Shown in pieces: positions 1 to 12,289 of a DNA stretch of 64,000 nucleotides. Every line of letters begins with the position of its first letter. Within the stretch, counting starts at the first letter, position 1. The position numbers were made by a program, and so were the translations under genes. The notes under the pieces are model-generated. The model was not told the origin of the DNA. It saw only the letters and a program-made list of their open reading frames with translations, and ran no database searches. This stretch comes from Denitromonas ohlonensis (GTDB lineage: Bacteria; Pseudomonadota; Gammaproteobacteria; Burkholderiales; Rhodocyclaceae): contig NZ_VMNI01000020.1 of the NCBI RefSeq assembly GCF_007625205.1, positions 1 through 64,000 on the forward strand. Direction: 5' to 3'.

Positions 1-77
1 CTCAGTCCTTGCTCCCGGACCATCTGGGCCACCTGCAGCTTGAACGCTGCATCGAATGTCCTGCGTTTGCGGTTCAT
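1..77 (-). CDS. IS3-family transposase OrfA, N-terminal fragment
   Basis: Twenty-five codons are visible, beginning MNRKRRTFDAAFKLQVAQMV. This is the typical start of the helix-turn-helix OrfA of IS3/IS911-type elements, the DNA-binding half of the transposase that is completed by a frameshifted OrfB. The ATG is preceded by AGAGGAGAAACTG, a strong ribosome binding site. The gene continues beyond the left edge, so whether it is intact is unknown. Confidence 0.8.
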   Translation of the reverse strand, partial: MNRKRRTFDAAFKLQVAQMVREQGL

Positions 78-141
78 CAGTTTCTCCTCTCAGGATGGAT
101 CATCCACCTATCGAGGTGTCCGAGGAAATTGGACCACTACA
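1..141 (-). mobile_element. End of an IS3-family insertion sequence
   Basis: The first 141 bases look like the left end of an IS3-family element running off the window. Reading leftwards from 141, the element starts TGTAGTGGTCCAATTTCCTC, a TG-starting terminus of the kind seen in this family, followed by a short leader, a good ribosome binding site and the start of a transposase OrfA. The far end, the OrfB part and any target duplication lie outside the window, so activity cannot be judged. Confidence 0.75.
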
Positions 142-477
142 ATAGTCCAACCACGGCAACCCCCGTGATTTGGAAGATCAGCTCCTGCTGCCCAAGGACA
201 AATGGCCAGATCGCGCGCAGTGTATCCATAACTTTCCTAAAACCTATAAGTAGACCTCCTGATCGACGAAAAACACCGCATCACAGCGCCGCAATCGTCA
301 CTCGGGAGATCGAAATATCTATTAAAAATCAACGATCCAGTCAGTTGTGGACCCTCCTAAAACCAAGTGGCAATTGCGTCACTTTGGTGGGCGGACGAGA
401 GGGCTGCGTTGTTGCAATACTCGTCGCGGATCGTCATATCCGACAGGAATTAAACCCGAGCCCCCCGTAAACGGCAA
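142..477. other. Gene-free stretch between IS end and serA terminator
   Basis: About 340 bases of lower GC than the surroundings. Short open frames are present on the plus strand but lack recognisable protein features and ribosome binding sites. The stretch may be debris left by insertion events; nothing in it can be named. Confidence 0.5.
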
Positions 478-519
478 GCGCCACCCCCAAGGGATGTCTA
501 CATCCCCCATGGGTGGCGC
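478..519 (-). terminator. Hairpin downstream of serA
   Basis: GCGCCACCC at 478-486 pairs with GGGTGGCGC at 511-519, and the stem continues inward with imperfect pairing of GGGATG and CATCCC. It lies 24 bases after the serA stop on the minus strand. There is no clear U tract, so termination is probable from position rather than proven. Confidence 0.5.
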
Positions 520-542
520 ACCCAGCCAAAGAGACTAACCGC

Positions 543-1775
543 TTACCGCACCAGCGTCCGGCACCTCAAGGTCCCCTCAATCCCCCGCAGCCGCTTCAAA
601 TCCTCCGCCGTCAGCGCGGCATCGATATCAATCGCCGCATACCCCAGCTCTGGCCCGGTTTGCAGGTATTGCGCGGCGATGTTGATGCCGGCGGCGGAGA
701 AGATGTCGTTGATTTTGGCGAGGACGCCGGGGACGTTGCGGTGGATGTGGAGGATGCGGGTGGCGCCGTGTTGGACGGGGAGGGAGAGCTCGGGGAAGTT
801 GACGGCCATGAGCACGGAGCCGTTCTGGCCGTAGCGCATGAGGTGGGTGGCGACTTCGGTGCCGATGTTTTCTTGGGCTTCGAGAGTGGAGCCGCCGATG
901 TGGGGGGTGAGGATGACGTTATCGAAGCGGGTGAGGGGCGAGGTGAAGCTGTCGCTGTTGCCGCCGGGCTCTTGCGGGAAGACGTCGATGGCGGCGCCGC
1001 GCAGGTGGCCGCTGGCCAGCGCCTGGGCGAGGGCGTCGATGTCGACGACGGTGCCGCGCGAGGCGTTGATGAGGTGGCTGCCGGGTTTCATCTGCGCGAG
1101 GCGTTTGGCGTTGATGAGGTTTTGGGTGGCGGGGGTTTGGGGCACATGCAGGCTGACGACGTCGGCCTGGGCGAGCAGGGTGTCGAGCGTTGGGACGGCG
1201 TGGGCGTTGCCGAGCGCGAGGCGGCTTTCGATGTCGTGGTAGAGCACGCGCATGCCGAGTTGTTCGGCGAGGATGCCGATCTGGGTGCCGATGTGACCGT
1301 AGCCGATGATGCCGAGGGTTTTGCCGCGCGCTTCGTGCGAGCCGGTGGCGTGTTTCATCCAGCCGCCGCGGTGCTGGGCGGCGTTTTTTTCGGGGATGCC
1401 GCGCAGCAGCATGATGATTTCGGCGAGCACCAGCTCGGCGACGCTGCGGGTGTTGGAGAAGGGGGCGTTGAACACCGGGATGCCGCGCCGGGCGGCGGCG
1501 GCGAGGTCGACCTGGTTGGTGCCGATGCAGAAGCAGCCGATGGCGAGCAGGTGCGGGGCTTTGTCGAGCACGGCGTCGGTCAGGTGGGTGCGCGAGCGAA
1601 TGCCGATGAAGTGGGCCTTGGCGATGGCGGCGGTGAGCGCGTCGCCCGAGAGGGCGGTGGCGTGCTGCTCGACATGGGTGTAGCCGTGGTTTTCGAACAC
1701 GTCTACGGCCGAGGCGTGGATGCCTTCGAGCAGGACGCAGCGCAGGGTGTCGGGGTGGAAGGCTTCGTCGATCAT
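543..1775 (-). CDS. serA: D-3-phosphoglycerate dehydrogenase
   Basis: Catalyses NAD-dependent oxidation of 3-phosphoglycerate to 3-phosphohydroxypyruvate, the first step of serine synthesis in the cytoplasm. The 410-residue product equals the length of the E. coli enzyme. It has the N-terminal substrate domain, a Rossmann NAD domain with GYGHIG, the catalytic-His block HIGGSTLEAQENIG, and a C-terminal ACT domain expected to bind serine for feedback control. The start was set at MIDEAFHPDTL, with GGAG upstream; the longer open frame runs back into the repeat cluster and is rejected. It is transcribed in the same direction as suf but separated from it by repeats. Confidence 0.93.
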   Translation of the reverse strand: MIDEAFHPDTLRCVLLEGIHASAVDVFENHGYTHVEQHATALSGDALTAAIAKAHFIGIRSRTHLTDAVLDKAPHLLAIGCFCIGTNQVDLAAAARRGIPVFNAPFSNTRSVAELVLAEIIMLLRGIPEKNAAQHRGGWMKHATGSHEARGKTLGIIGYGHIGTQIGILAEQLGMRVLYHDIESRLALGNAHAVPTLDTLLAQADVVSLHVPQTPATQNLINAKRLAQMKPGSHLINASRGTVVDIDALAQALASGHLRGAAIDVFPQEPGGNSDSFTSPLTRFDNVILTPHIGGSTLEAQENIGTEVATHLMRYGQNGSVLMAVNFPELSLPVQHGATRILHIHRNVPGVLAKINDIFSAAGINIAAQYLQTGPELGYAAIDIDAALTAEDLKRLRGIEGTLRCRTLVR

Positions 1776-1833
1776 GGTGCGTGCTCCGGTGGTGTTGTCG
1801 GGCGATAGCGTGATGCGGTGTGGGTCACATGGT

Positions 1834-1983
1834 CGTAGGGTGGGCAGCTTGTCTGCCCACCAGGGGTGCGCCAAACGTGGGATGTTTGGTGGGCAGCGGA
1901 GCTGACCACCCTACGGTGGTGGCCAACCAGCGAAGCCCCGAACGAGCGATGCCTGGTGGGCAGCGGAGCTGACGACCCTACGG
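1834..1983. repeat. Palindromic intergenic repeats, CGTAGGGTGGGC family
   Basis: Unit one begins CGTAGGGTGGGCAGC (1834) and ends GCTGACCACCCTACG (1915), so its ends are inverted copies. A second, partial unit with GGTGGGCAGCGGAGCTGAC ends CCCTACG at 1983. The same termini recur at 13624-13910. These are dispersed non-coding elements (REP/MITE-like by form) lying between the suf operon and serA. Confidence 0.8.
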
Positions 1984-2005
1984 TGGGTGCGGCGGCGCCC
2001 TGTGT

Positions 2006-2575
2006 TTAAAACATGCCCATTTCAAGTCGGGCGGCGTCGCTCATCATTTCGCGGGACCAGGGTGGGTCCCACACCAGATTGACTTCGGCCTCTTTGACGC
2101 CGGGGATGTCGAGCAGCTTGGCGTGGGCTTCGTCGGCGATGACGGTGCCCATGCCGCAGCCGGGCGCGGTGAGTGTCATGTTGACGGTGAGGCGGTAGGT
2201 GTCTGGCGCGATCATCTCGGCGGTGCAGGCGTAGACCAGGCCGAGATTGACGATGTCGATCGGGATCTCGGGGTCGAAGCAGGTGCCCAGCTGCGTCCAC
2301 GCAGCTTGCTCGATGCTGTCGATGCTGCGCTCGCCGGTGTCGGCGGGCGGCGGGGTGGCCGGCAATTGCGGCTCGAGGCCGAGGGCGTCGGCGTTGCGTT
2401 CGTCGATGCGATACAGGTTGCCGCCGCACATGACGGTAATCGAGCCGCCGAGGCGCTGGGTGATGAGTGCGAAGTTGCCGACTTCCAGCGTTTCGGGGTT
2501 ACCCCAGGGCACGCTGACTGCGGCGCAGTCGCGCAGCAGGGTGCGGGAGTCGGTTTCGCCGTAGGCGTCGCCCAT
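2006..2575 (-). CDS. sufT: Putative Fe-S assembly protein SufT (MIP18/DUF59 family)
   Basis: A 189-residue protein whose C-terminal half is a MIP18/DUF59 domain (DPEIPIDIVNLGLVYAC, then LTAPGCGMGTVIADEA with the conserved cysteine). The N-terminal part is the extension found in SufT proteins of suf operons. SufT is thought to help Fe-S cluster delivery or maturation rather than to build clusters. It is the last gene of the operon, 10 bases after sufU. The ATG is taken at MGDAYGETDS. Confidence 0.88.
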   Translation of the reverse strand: MGDAYGETDSRTLLRDCAAVSVPWGNPETLEVGNFALITQRLGGSITVMCGGNLYRIDERNADALGLEPQLPATPPPADTGERSIDSIEQAAWTQLGTCFDPEIPIDIVNLGLVYACTAEMIAPDTYRLTVNMTLTAPGCGMGTVIADEAHAKLLDIPGVKEAEVNLVWDPPWSREMMSDAARLEMGMF

Positions 2576-2585
2576 GATGCGTTCC

Positions 2586-3034
<449 letters not shown>

Positions 3035-3038
<4 letters not shown>

Positions 3039-4300
3039 GCGGGTTTCCTCGTGCCGAACAGGGTTTGCGCCTTGTCGATGGCGCTGACCAGCGCGGCTAT
3101 GTCAGTTTCATTGTTATAGACGGCCAGCGAGGCGCGTGCTGTGCCGGGGATGCCGAAGCGGGTCATCAGCGGCATGGCGCAGTGGTGGCCGGCGCGGATG
3201 GCGACGCCTTCGCTGTCCAGAATGGTGCCCAGGTCGTGCGGGTGGATGTGCTCGATCATGAAGGACAGAATGCCCGCCTTGTGAGCCGCGGTGCCCACCA
3301 TGCGCAGGCCGGGGATGGCGCTGAGCGCGGCGGTGGCGTGCGCGAGCAGGGCGTGCTCATGCGCCACGATGCGGTCCATGCCGAGCGCTTGCACATAGTC
3401 GATGGCGGCCGCCAGCGCGACGGCGCCGGCGATGTTGGGCGTGCCGGCCTCGAAGCGTTGCGGCGCTTCGGCGTAGGTGCTGCGCTCGAAGCTGACGGTG
3501 CGGATCATGTCGCCGCCGCCTTGCCACGGCGGCATGTCGGCGAGCAGCTCGGCACGGCCGTAGAGCACGCCGATGCCGGTGGGGCCGTAGAGCTTGTGGC
3601 CCGAGAAAGCGTAAAAGTCGCAGCCCAGCGCCTGCATGTCGACCGCCTGGTGGGCCACGGCTTGCGCGCCGTCGACCAGCACCACGGCGCCGACCGCATG
3701 CGCGTGCTCAACCATCTCGGCCACCGGGTTGATGCTGCCCAGCGCGTTGGAGATATGCGTGATGGCGACCAGCCGGGTGCGCGGGCTCAGCAGCGCGTCG
3801 AAGCCATCGAGCTCCACCTCGCCAATTTCATTGACCGGCGCGACCTTGAGCACCGCGCCGGTCTGCTCGCACAGCATCTGCCAGGGCACGATGTTGGAGT
3901 GGTGCTCCAGCGTGGTGATGAGGATCTCGTCGCCAGCGGTGAGCTGCTTGCGCCCCCAGGTGTTGGCGACCAGATTGATGGCCTCGGTGGTGCCACGGGT
4001 GAAGATGATTTCATCTGCCCGCGCCGCGCCGATGAAGCGTTGCACCGTGGCGCGTGCGGCGTCGTACAGTTCGGTGGCGTGTTGCGACAGCCAGTGCACG
4101 CCGCGGTGGATGTTGGCATTCGACTCGCGATAAAAGCGTGCCTCGGCCTCGATCACCGCCGTGGGCTTTTGCGTGGTGGCGCCGTTGTCGAGATAAGCCA
4201 GGCGGCGGCCGTGCACCGGGCGGGCGAGGATGGGAAAGTCGTCCGCCACCGGCAGCTCGGTGGCCGCCAGGGCGAGGCGCGGATCAGCGACGGTGTTCAC
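3035..4300 (-). CDS. sufS: Cysteine desulfurase SufS
   Basis: PLP enzyme that mobilises sulfur from L-cysteine for Fe-S cluster assembly. The 421-residue product shows the NANIHRGVHWLS block, the PLP-lysine motif SGHKLYGPTGIGVLYG and the active-site cysteine in RAGHHCAMPLMTRFG at residue 374. The start is a GTG overlapping the sufD stop (GTGA). This removes a spurious 71-residue arginine-rich extension and gives a normal family length. Overlaps with both sufD and sufU indicate a tightly coupled operon. Confidence 0.95.
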
Positions 4301-5603
4301 AACAGTTCCTCCAGCAGTTCGCCCCCGGGCAGGCGCGCCATGAGCGCGGCGCGGGCTTGCTTGCGCAGCGGCAGCAGCGTGATGCGGTCGAGCGCTTCGG
4401 CCGCGAAGGCGTAGGTGAGCAGGCGGCGGGCGTGGGCGTCGTCGAGGCCGCGTGTCTGCAAATAGAACAGGCTGTCCTCGTCCATCTGCCCCACCGTGGC
4501 GCCGTGGGCGCATTTCACGTCGTCGGCGTAGATCTCGAGCTCGGGTCGGGCGTCGGCTTCGGCTGCGCGCGAGAGCAGCAGGTTGTCGCAGCGCTGCATG
4601 GCGTCGCTGCGCTGGGCATCTTTGGCGACGATGATGCGGCCGGTGAACACGCCACGCGAGTTGCCATCGAGCAGGCCACGGTAGAACTCGCGGCTGTTGC
4701 CGCGCGGCTGGGCGTGGTTGATGCTGGTGTGGTGGTCCACATGGCGCCGGCCGTCGAGGTGATACAGGCCATTGAGCAGCGCGTCGCAGCCTTCGCCGTC
4801 GAAGCGGGTGTGGATGTCGTTGCGCGCCAGCCGGGCACCGAAGGATAGCGAGTGCGAGGCAAACTGCGCGCCCCGCGCCTGAGTCGCGTCGATGCTGGCC
4901 AGGTGAATGGCGGGCTCGGCTTCTTGCTGCAGCTTGAGGTGGGTGATGCGCGCGTCGGCGTCCACCTGCAGCCGGGTGGCGGCGGTGGTGAGCGTGGTGG
5001 CGTCGCCTTCGCCCAGATAGTGCTCGACGATGGTCGCTTCGCTGTTGGCCTCGGCGACGATCAGGTTGCGCAGGTGCTGGCTGGCGTCGGTGCTGCCGGC
5101 GATGAACACCAGGTGCACCGGGGCCTCCAGCGCCACGCCGCGCGGCAGGCGCAGCCAGGCGCCGTCAGTCGCCAGTGCGAGGTTGAGCGCGGCCGGGCTG
5201 TCGCCGTCTGTGGCGCTGCCGAAGGCGGCTTGCACTGCCTCGGGGTGCTGCTCCAGCGCGTCGGCCAGGCTGGTCAGTTGCACGCCGGCGGGCAGGGCGC
5301 CGATGTCGGACAGTTCCGTATTGAACCGCCCACCGACAAACACCAGCCAGTGGCCGGCGTCGTCGCCACGCAGGCGGGCGAGGGCGGCCGCGGCGTCGGG
5401 CGCGACGGTGTTGGCGGCGAAGTCTTGCTGGTCCATGAAGGCCAGCGAGGTGTGCTGCCAGCGCGGGTGGCGACGGGTGGGCCAGCCTTCGTCGGCGAAG
5501 CGGTACAGCGCCTCGCGGCGCAGCGCGGCGAGCCAGGGCAGGCCGGCACCTGGCTGCACGGCCGCGCCGGCGTGGAAGGCAGACACCCAGGTGTCGACAG
5601 CGC

Positions 5604-5607
<4 letters not shown>
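4297..5607 (-). CDS. sufD: SUF complex subunit SufD
   Basis: A 436-residue SufB/SufD-family protein, partner of SufB in the SufBC2D scaffold complex. It has the beta-helix core and conserved C-terminal part ([20 protein letters not shown], then [18 protein letters not shown]) that binds SufC. The N-terminal region is more divergent, as usual for SufD. The ATG overlaps the sufC stop by ATGA, and its own stop overlaps the sufS start. Confidence 0.93.
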
Positions 5608-6389
<782 letters not shown>

Positions 6390-6447
6390 GCGTGATTCTC
6401 CTGAGTTTGCTTTGACGGGACGTGCTGCGGTGCTTGCGTCCCGATCC

Positions 6448-7899
<1,452 letters not shown>

Positions 7900-7915
7900 G
7901 GAAGACATCTCCTGG

Positions 7916-8386
7916 TTACTGCGGTGTGCATTTGATGGCGGGGGTGGCGTGTCGCACCATGCGGGCCTCGGTGGCCAGCGGCAGGGGCTCCACCATGTCG
8001 GCGAGGCAGACGTCGTCGAGCACGCGGCGCACCACGGTGTTGATGCGCTGCCAGTTGGCACGGATGCGGCAATCGCCTTCGATGTCGCAGGTGCCGGCGG
8101 TGGCGCTGCACTCGGTGAGGCCAAAGGGCTGGTCTTCGAGTGCGTCGATGATCTGGGCGACGCTGATCTGCGTGGCGGGGCGCGCCAGGGCGTAGCCGCC
8201 GCGCGCGCCGCGCACGCTGCTGACCAGCTCGTGCCGGCCGAGCGCCTTGAGCACCTTGCTGATCGTCGGCGCGTTCAGATGCAGGATCTGGGTCAGCTCG
8301 GCGACGCTGAACAGGTGGTCCGGAAAGCCCGCCATGTGCGTGAGCACCAGCGTGCCGTAGTCGGTCAGTTTGCTTACGCGCAGCAT
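7916..8386 (-). CDS. sufR: Rrf2/IscR-family SUF operon regulator
   Basis: A 156-residue Rrf2-family winged-helix protein ([40 protein letters not shown]). Three cysteines at 93, 100 and 106 match the IscR-type Fe-S ligand cluster. It is the first gene of the suf operon and fits the family of proteobacterial SUF-system regulators. It probably senses Fe-S status and represses its own operon through the palindrome at 8600-8620. The symbol follows common use and does not imply homology to cyanobacterial SufR. Confidence 0.87.
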   Translation of the reverse strand: MLRVSKLTDYGTLVLTHMAGFPDHLFSVAELTQILHLNAPTISKVLKALGRHELVSSVRGARGGYALARPATQISVAQIIDALEDQPFGLTECSATAGTCDIEGDCRIRANWQRINTVVRRVLDDVCLADMVEPLPLATEARMVRHATPAIKCTPQ

Positions 8387-8597
8387 GTCTGGTCCTCGTC
8401 GCCCATCGGGGTGAGCCGATGGCGGCCGTCGTTGGCCGGGGTCCGGGTGGGCTGAGCCTGGCGATGCGACGTGCCAAGCAAGGTGACGGTCAGCGCCGGC
8501 GTGGGGAGCAGCCCAAAGTAGTGGGCCGAATCGGTAAGCAGGCGAAGGATGGCCGGGGGGGTAATCATTGGGGCGGCTCCATGAGTGTTGTGGTTTT

Positions 8598-8633
8598 AAA
8601 TAGAACTATATTGGTCCTATTTGAATGCGTCAA
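8598..8633 (-). promoter_or_regulatory. suf promoter with overlapping Rrf2-type operator
   Basis: On the minus strand a -35 box TTGACG (8633-8628) is followed after exactly 17 bases by a -10 box TATAGT (8610-8605). Across the spacer and -10 lies an inverted repeat, ATAGGAC-N7-GTTCTAT (8620-8600), flanked by AA/TT extensions to 8598-8622. Its form resembles IscR type 1 sites. Placement over the -10 predicts repression of the suf operon by the adjacent Rrf2 protein. Confidence 0.8.
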
Positions 8634-8709
8634 GTCTGCGCACCACTTTTTTGGTGAGTATCGTCGGGCTGAAACCCTTTGGGCAGTAGGGACTCCCGAC
8701 GGGGCCGGG

Positions 8710-10079
8710 CTAGGCGGCGGGCAGTTGCAGCGTGGCGCGCAGGCCGCCGAGCGGGGCGGTGTCGAGGCGCAGATCGCCGCCATACACGCGGGCCAGATCA
8801 TGCGCGATGGCCAGCCCCAGGCCGGAGCCGGGGGTGTGCTCGTCGGCGCGCACGCCGCGCGCCAGCACGGCGGTGCGTTGCGCCTCGCTGAGGCCGGGGC
8901 CGTCGTCGTCGATGTGCACGGTGATCAGACCGTCGCTGAGGGTGGCGCTGATGCTCACTTGGCTGCGAGCCCATTTGCAGGCGTTGTCGAGCAGGTTGCC
9001 GAGCATCTCCTGCAGGTCTTGCGTGTCGCCCCGGCAGGCCAGGGTGTCGGCCACGTCGGTCAGCGCAATGTGCAGATTGCGTTCGGCATGCAGGCGGCTC
9101 ATGACCCGGATGAGGCCGTCGAGCACCGGGCGCAGCGGGGTCTTGAGGCCGGCTTGCTGCACCGCCGCCGCGGCGCGGGCGCGGGCGAGGGCGAGGTGGT
9201 AGTCGACCTGGCGGCGGGCGTCGCCAACCTGCTCGTCGACCAGGCGGGCGAGGTCGCTGCTGTCGTTGCGGGCGGCGTTGGCGAGGATGGCGAGCGGCGT
9301 CTTGACCGCGTGGGCGAGGTTGCCGGCCTGGGTGCGGGCGCGCTCGACCGTGGCTTCGTTGTGCGCGAGCAGGGTGTTGAGTTCGTCGACCAGCGGCTGC
9401 ACCTCCTGCGGGTAGTCGCCTTCGAGCCGGCGGGCGTGGCCGTCGCGCACCGCGCCGAGGGCGTCACGCATGCGCCCCAGCGGGGCGAGGCCGACGCCGA
9501 CCTGCAGCACCGCCGCCGCGGCCAGGCCGAGGGCGAGCACGCCGAGCGCGATGGCCAGCAAGGTGGCGAAGTCTTCGACCGGCTCGTCGATCTGGCGGGT
9601 GTCGATGGCGACGATCAGGCGGTAGGCGGTGTCGGGTAACTCGGCGGGGCGAATCAGGCGTTCCATCATGCGCAGTTGGCTGGCGTCGGGGCCGTCGACC
9701 TGGTGTACATGCACTTCTCCGTCGGCGAGGGCGTCGGGCGGCACGGCCAGCGCGGTGTCCCACAGCGAGCGTGAGCGCAGCAGGCCGATGGCGCCGGTCG
9801 GGCCGCCGTCGACCTGCCAGTAGAGGCCGGCGTAGGGCCGGCTCAGGCGCGGGTCGGAGAGCGGCAGGCGCAGCGTGGCGCTGCCGTCGGGGGCGACGTC
9901 GAGCACCGCGGTGAGCTGATCGAGATGGCCGTTCAGCTCGGCGTCGACGCGCTCGCGCACATGCTGGCCGAACAGATCGGCGAGCAGAAAGCCGGTGATC
10001 GCCACGGCGGCGACAATCCACACCAGCGAACCGGCGAGCAGGCGCAGGCGCAGCGAGCGGTGCATGGCCGCTCGTGTGC

Positions 10080-10083
<4 letters not shown>
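8710..10083 (-). CDS. Sensor histidine kinase, PhoQ/QseC-like
   Basis: A 457-residue membrane kinase. It has a transmembrane helix near residues 14-36, a periplasmic sensor domain to about 170, and a second helix near 173-197. A HAMP-like linker follows, then the H-box AGNLAHAVKTPLAI (His 258), the N-box DNACKWA and the G-boxes DDGPGLS and GSGLGLAIAHDLA. The start overlaps the response-regulator stop (ATGA). The stimulus is unknown; the PepSY protein and cytochrome genes next door suggest envelope or redox sensing. Confidence 0.88.
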
Positions 10084-10741
<658 letters not shown>

Positions 10742-10742
<1 letters not shown>

Positions 10743-11053
10743 CAGTGGTCCTCCCGTTCACGTTGCTTGCCGCGCGCTTTGAGGATGCGCGCGTCGGTGG
10801 CGTCCACCTCAAGCTTGAGCAGGCGCCCGCCGGGTTGCACCAGCTTGATCTCGTAGATCCAGCGATCGTCCTCGTCTTCGAGTTCCACCTCGACCACCCG
10901 GCCGGGGTAGTCCTGCGCCACCCGTTCAAGGATGGCCGGCAGCGGCATCACCTGGCCGGCGTCGCGCGCACGGCGGGCGCGGTCGTGGTCGCTATCGGCC
11001 AGGCCGGGGGCGATCAGGGTGGTACTCAGCAGCAGGGCAAGCAGCCAGCGCAT
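10742..11053 (-). CDS. Secreted PepSY-domain protein
   Basis: A 103-residue protein with a signal peptide (MRWLLALLLSTTLIAPGLA) and one PepSY domain, recognisable by RVVEVELEDEDDRWIYEIKL followed by GRLLKLEVDATDARIL. Small periplasmic PepSY proteins often accompany PhoPQ-like systems, perhaps as inhibitors or sensory adaptors. The internal ATG at 11053, with GGAG seven bases upstream, is preferred to the ATG at 11074, whose AGG is too close. Its stop overlaps the regulator ATG by one base. Confidence 0.82.
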
Positions 11054-11098
11054 GGCGTGTCTCCGTCTCTTCATGCCTATTTTCTACCCTGATGAAGC

Positions 11099-11137
11099 TG
11101 AACGGGGGGTGAACAGCGGTTTCAGGATGGGTTCAGG
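11099..11137. promoter_or_regulatory. Mirrored direct repeats in divergent promoter region
   Basis: Two TGAAC copies (11099-11103, 11110-11114), one helical turn apart, are followed by two TTCAGG copies (11121-11126, 11132-11137), also 11 bases apart. TTCAG is close to the inverted complement of CTGAA, so the two pairs face each other. Direct repeats at helical spacing are typical of OmpR-family operators. The block lies between the PepSY-TCS operon and the cytochrome operon and may control both. Confidence 0.55.
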
Positions 11138-11192
11138 CCCGGCTGCGCACACTGCGAACCATGATGAATGCTGGCCATGCCGAGTGGAGAAG

Positions 11193-11618
11193 ATGATGCA
11201 GATACGACCCCGATTCTTGTTTCTGGCCGCGCTGACAATGATGTCGGCCGCGCAGGCCGCGCAGGCCGCGCCGCGAGACGACATTCTCGCCGGCTATGCC
11301 GCGCAGGCCAAAGCCGCGGACGCCGCGTTTGCCGGATTTTCGGCGGCGCGTGGCGAGGCGCTGCACCGCGACCGCCACAGCGGCGGCAAGCCGGACTCGC
11401 CGAGTTGCACCAGCTGCCATGGCGAGAACACGCGCGCTGCCGGCCGCACGCCGGTCGGCAAGGCCATCGAGCCGGTGGCGGTGTCGGTCGCGCCGACGCG
11501 CTACACCGACGCGGCCAAGGTCGAGAAGTGGTTTCGGCGCAACTGCCGCGAGGTGCTGGGCCGCGAATGCACGCCCCGCGAAAAGGGCGACTGGCTCGCC
11601 TTCATGACCACCCAATAA
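11193..11618 (+). CDS. SHP-like cytochrome c (DUF1924)
   Basis: A 141-residue periplasmic monohaem cytochrome. The signal peptide ends near AQA at residue 26, CTSCH at 72-76 binds haem, and a C-terminal stretch has RRNC (117-118) and a second Cys at 126. This matches sphaeroides haem protein (SHP), where an Asn is the displaceable axial ligand and a disulfide is present; Asn 117 is the candidate ligand here. The next genes are the usual SHP partners. Two consecutive ATGs exist; the second (11196) has better ribosome-site spacing. Confidence 0.8.
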   Translation: MMQIRPRFLFLAALTMMSAAQAAQAAPRDDILAGYAAQAKAADAAFAGFSAARGEALHRDRHSGGKPDSPSCTSCHGENTRAAGRTPVGKAIEPVAVSVAPTRYTDAAKVEKWFRRNCREVLGRECTPREKGDWLAFMTTQ

Positions 11619-11634
11619 GTTCAGGAGACAGACC

Positions 11635-12129
11635 ATGACCACCCTCATCCGATCGATCGCCGTAGGCGCCGCCTTGTTCGCCGCGGGCGCCGTGATGCTG
11701 GAGCGCGCCCGTGCCGGCAGCGATGAATTCTTCCCGCCGGTGACCGACCCGCTCACCCGCCAGGAGTGTGGCAGCTGCCACATGGCTTTTCCGCCCGGGC
11801 TGCTGCCGGCGCGCTCGTGGCAGAAGATGATGGGCGAGCTGGATAACCACTTTGGCGAAGACGCCAGCGTGGATGCGGCCACCGCCAAACAGATCACCAC
11901 CTATCTGGTCGCACATGCTGCCGATAGCACCGGCTATGGCGATATGCGTCGCTGGCTGCGCGGCGTGCCGGCCTCGGCCGCGCCGCAGCGCATCACCGAA
12001 TTGCCCAAATGGGTGCGCGAGCATCGCGAGGTGTCGCCGCGCGAGTGGACGCGCAAGGAGATCGCCAGCAAGGCCAACTGCGTGGCCTGCCATGTGGATG
12101 GCGAGCGCGGCTATTTCGAAGACGATTGA
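11635..12129 (+). CDS. Dihaem cytochrome c (DHC family)
   Basis: A 164-residue exported cytochrome with an N-terminal signal segment to about residue 28 and two haem motifs, CGSCH (45-49) and CVACH (149-153). The blocks SWQKMMGELDNHFGEDA and WTRKEIASKANCVACH are typical of the DHC family, which passes electrons to SHP. It follows the SHP gene by 16 bases and precedes a membrane flavocytochrome, so the three probably form one electron-transfer chain. Confidence 0.87.
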   Translation: MTTLIRSIAVGAALFAAGAVMLERARAGSDEFFPPVTDPLTRQECGSCHMAFPPGLLPARSWQKMMGELDNHFGEDASVDAATAKQITTYLVAHAADSTGYGDMRRWLRGVPASAAPQRITELPKWVREHREVSPREWTRKEIASKANCVACHVDGERGYFEDD

Positions 12130-12289
12130 GACGTTGTGAATAAATCGACTACGCATGGCATCTCGGGATTGGGCGGTGCCCGCAAGGCTCATTTGCCTAC
12201 ATTTCGCTCGCTGCGCGCCGGCCGCCCCCGACCGGCCCGCGCACGCTACGAGTTCTCCACTATGTCGTGGCGGTAATGGGAGAAAAGTC

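Noticed and set aside
1776-1874. N-terminal extension of SerA by 33 codons
   Set aside because: The extension translates the palindromic repeat at 1834 onward; the internal ATG gives the standard 410-residue length with a ribosome site.
4301-4513. N-terminal extension of SufS by 71 Arg/Pro/Ala-rich codons
   Set aside because: It overlaps sufD in another frame; a GTG overlapping the sufD stop gives a normal SufS length.
8374-8568. A 64-codon frame in the suf leader, overlapping the start of the regulator gene
   Set aside because: It has an ATG and GGAG but no recognisable protein features. A leader peptide is possible but cannot be supported from sequence alone.
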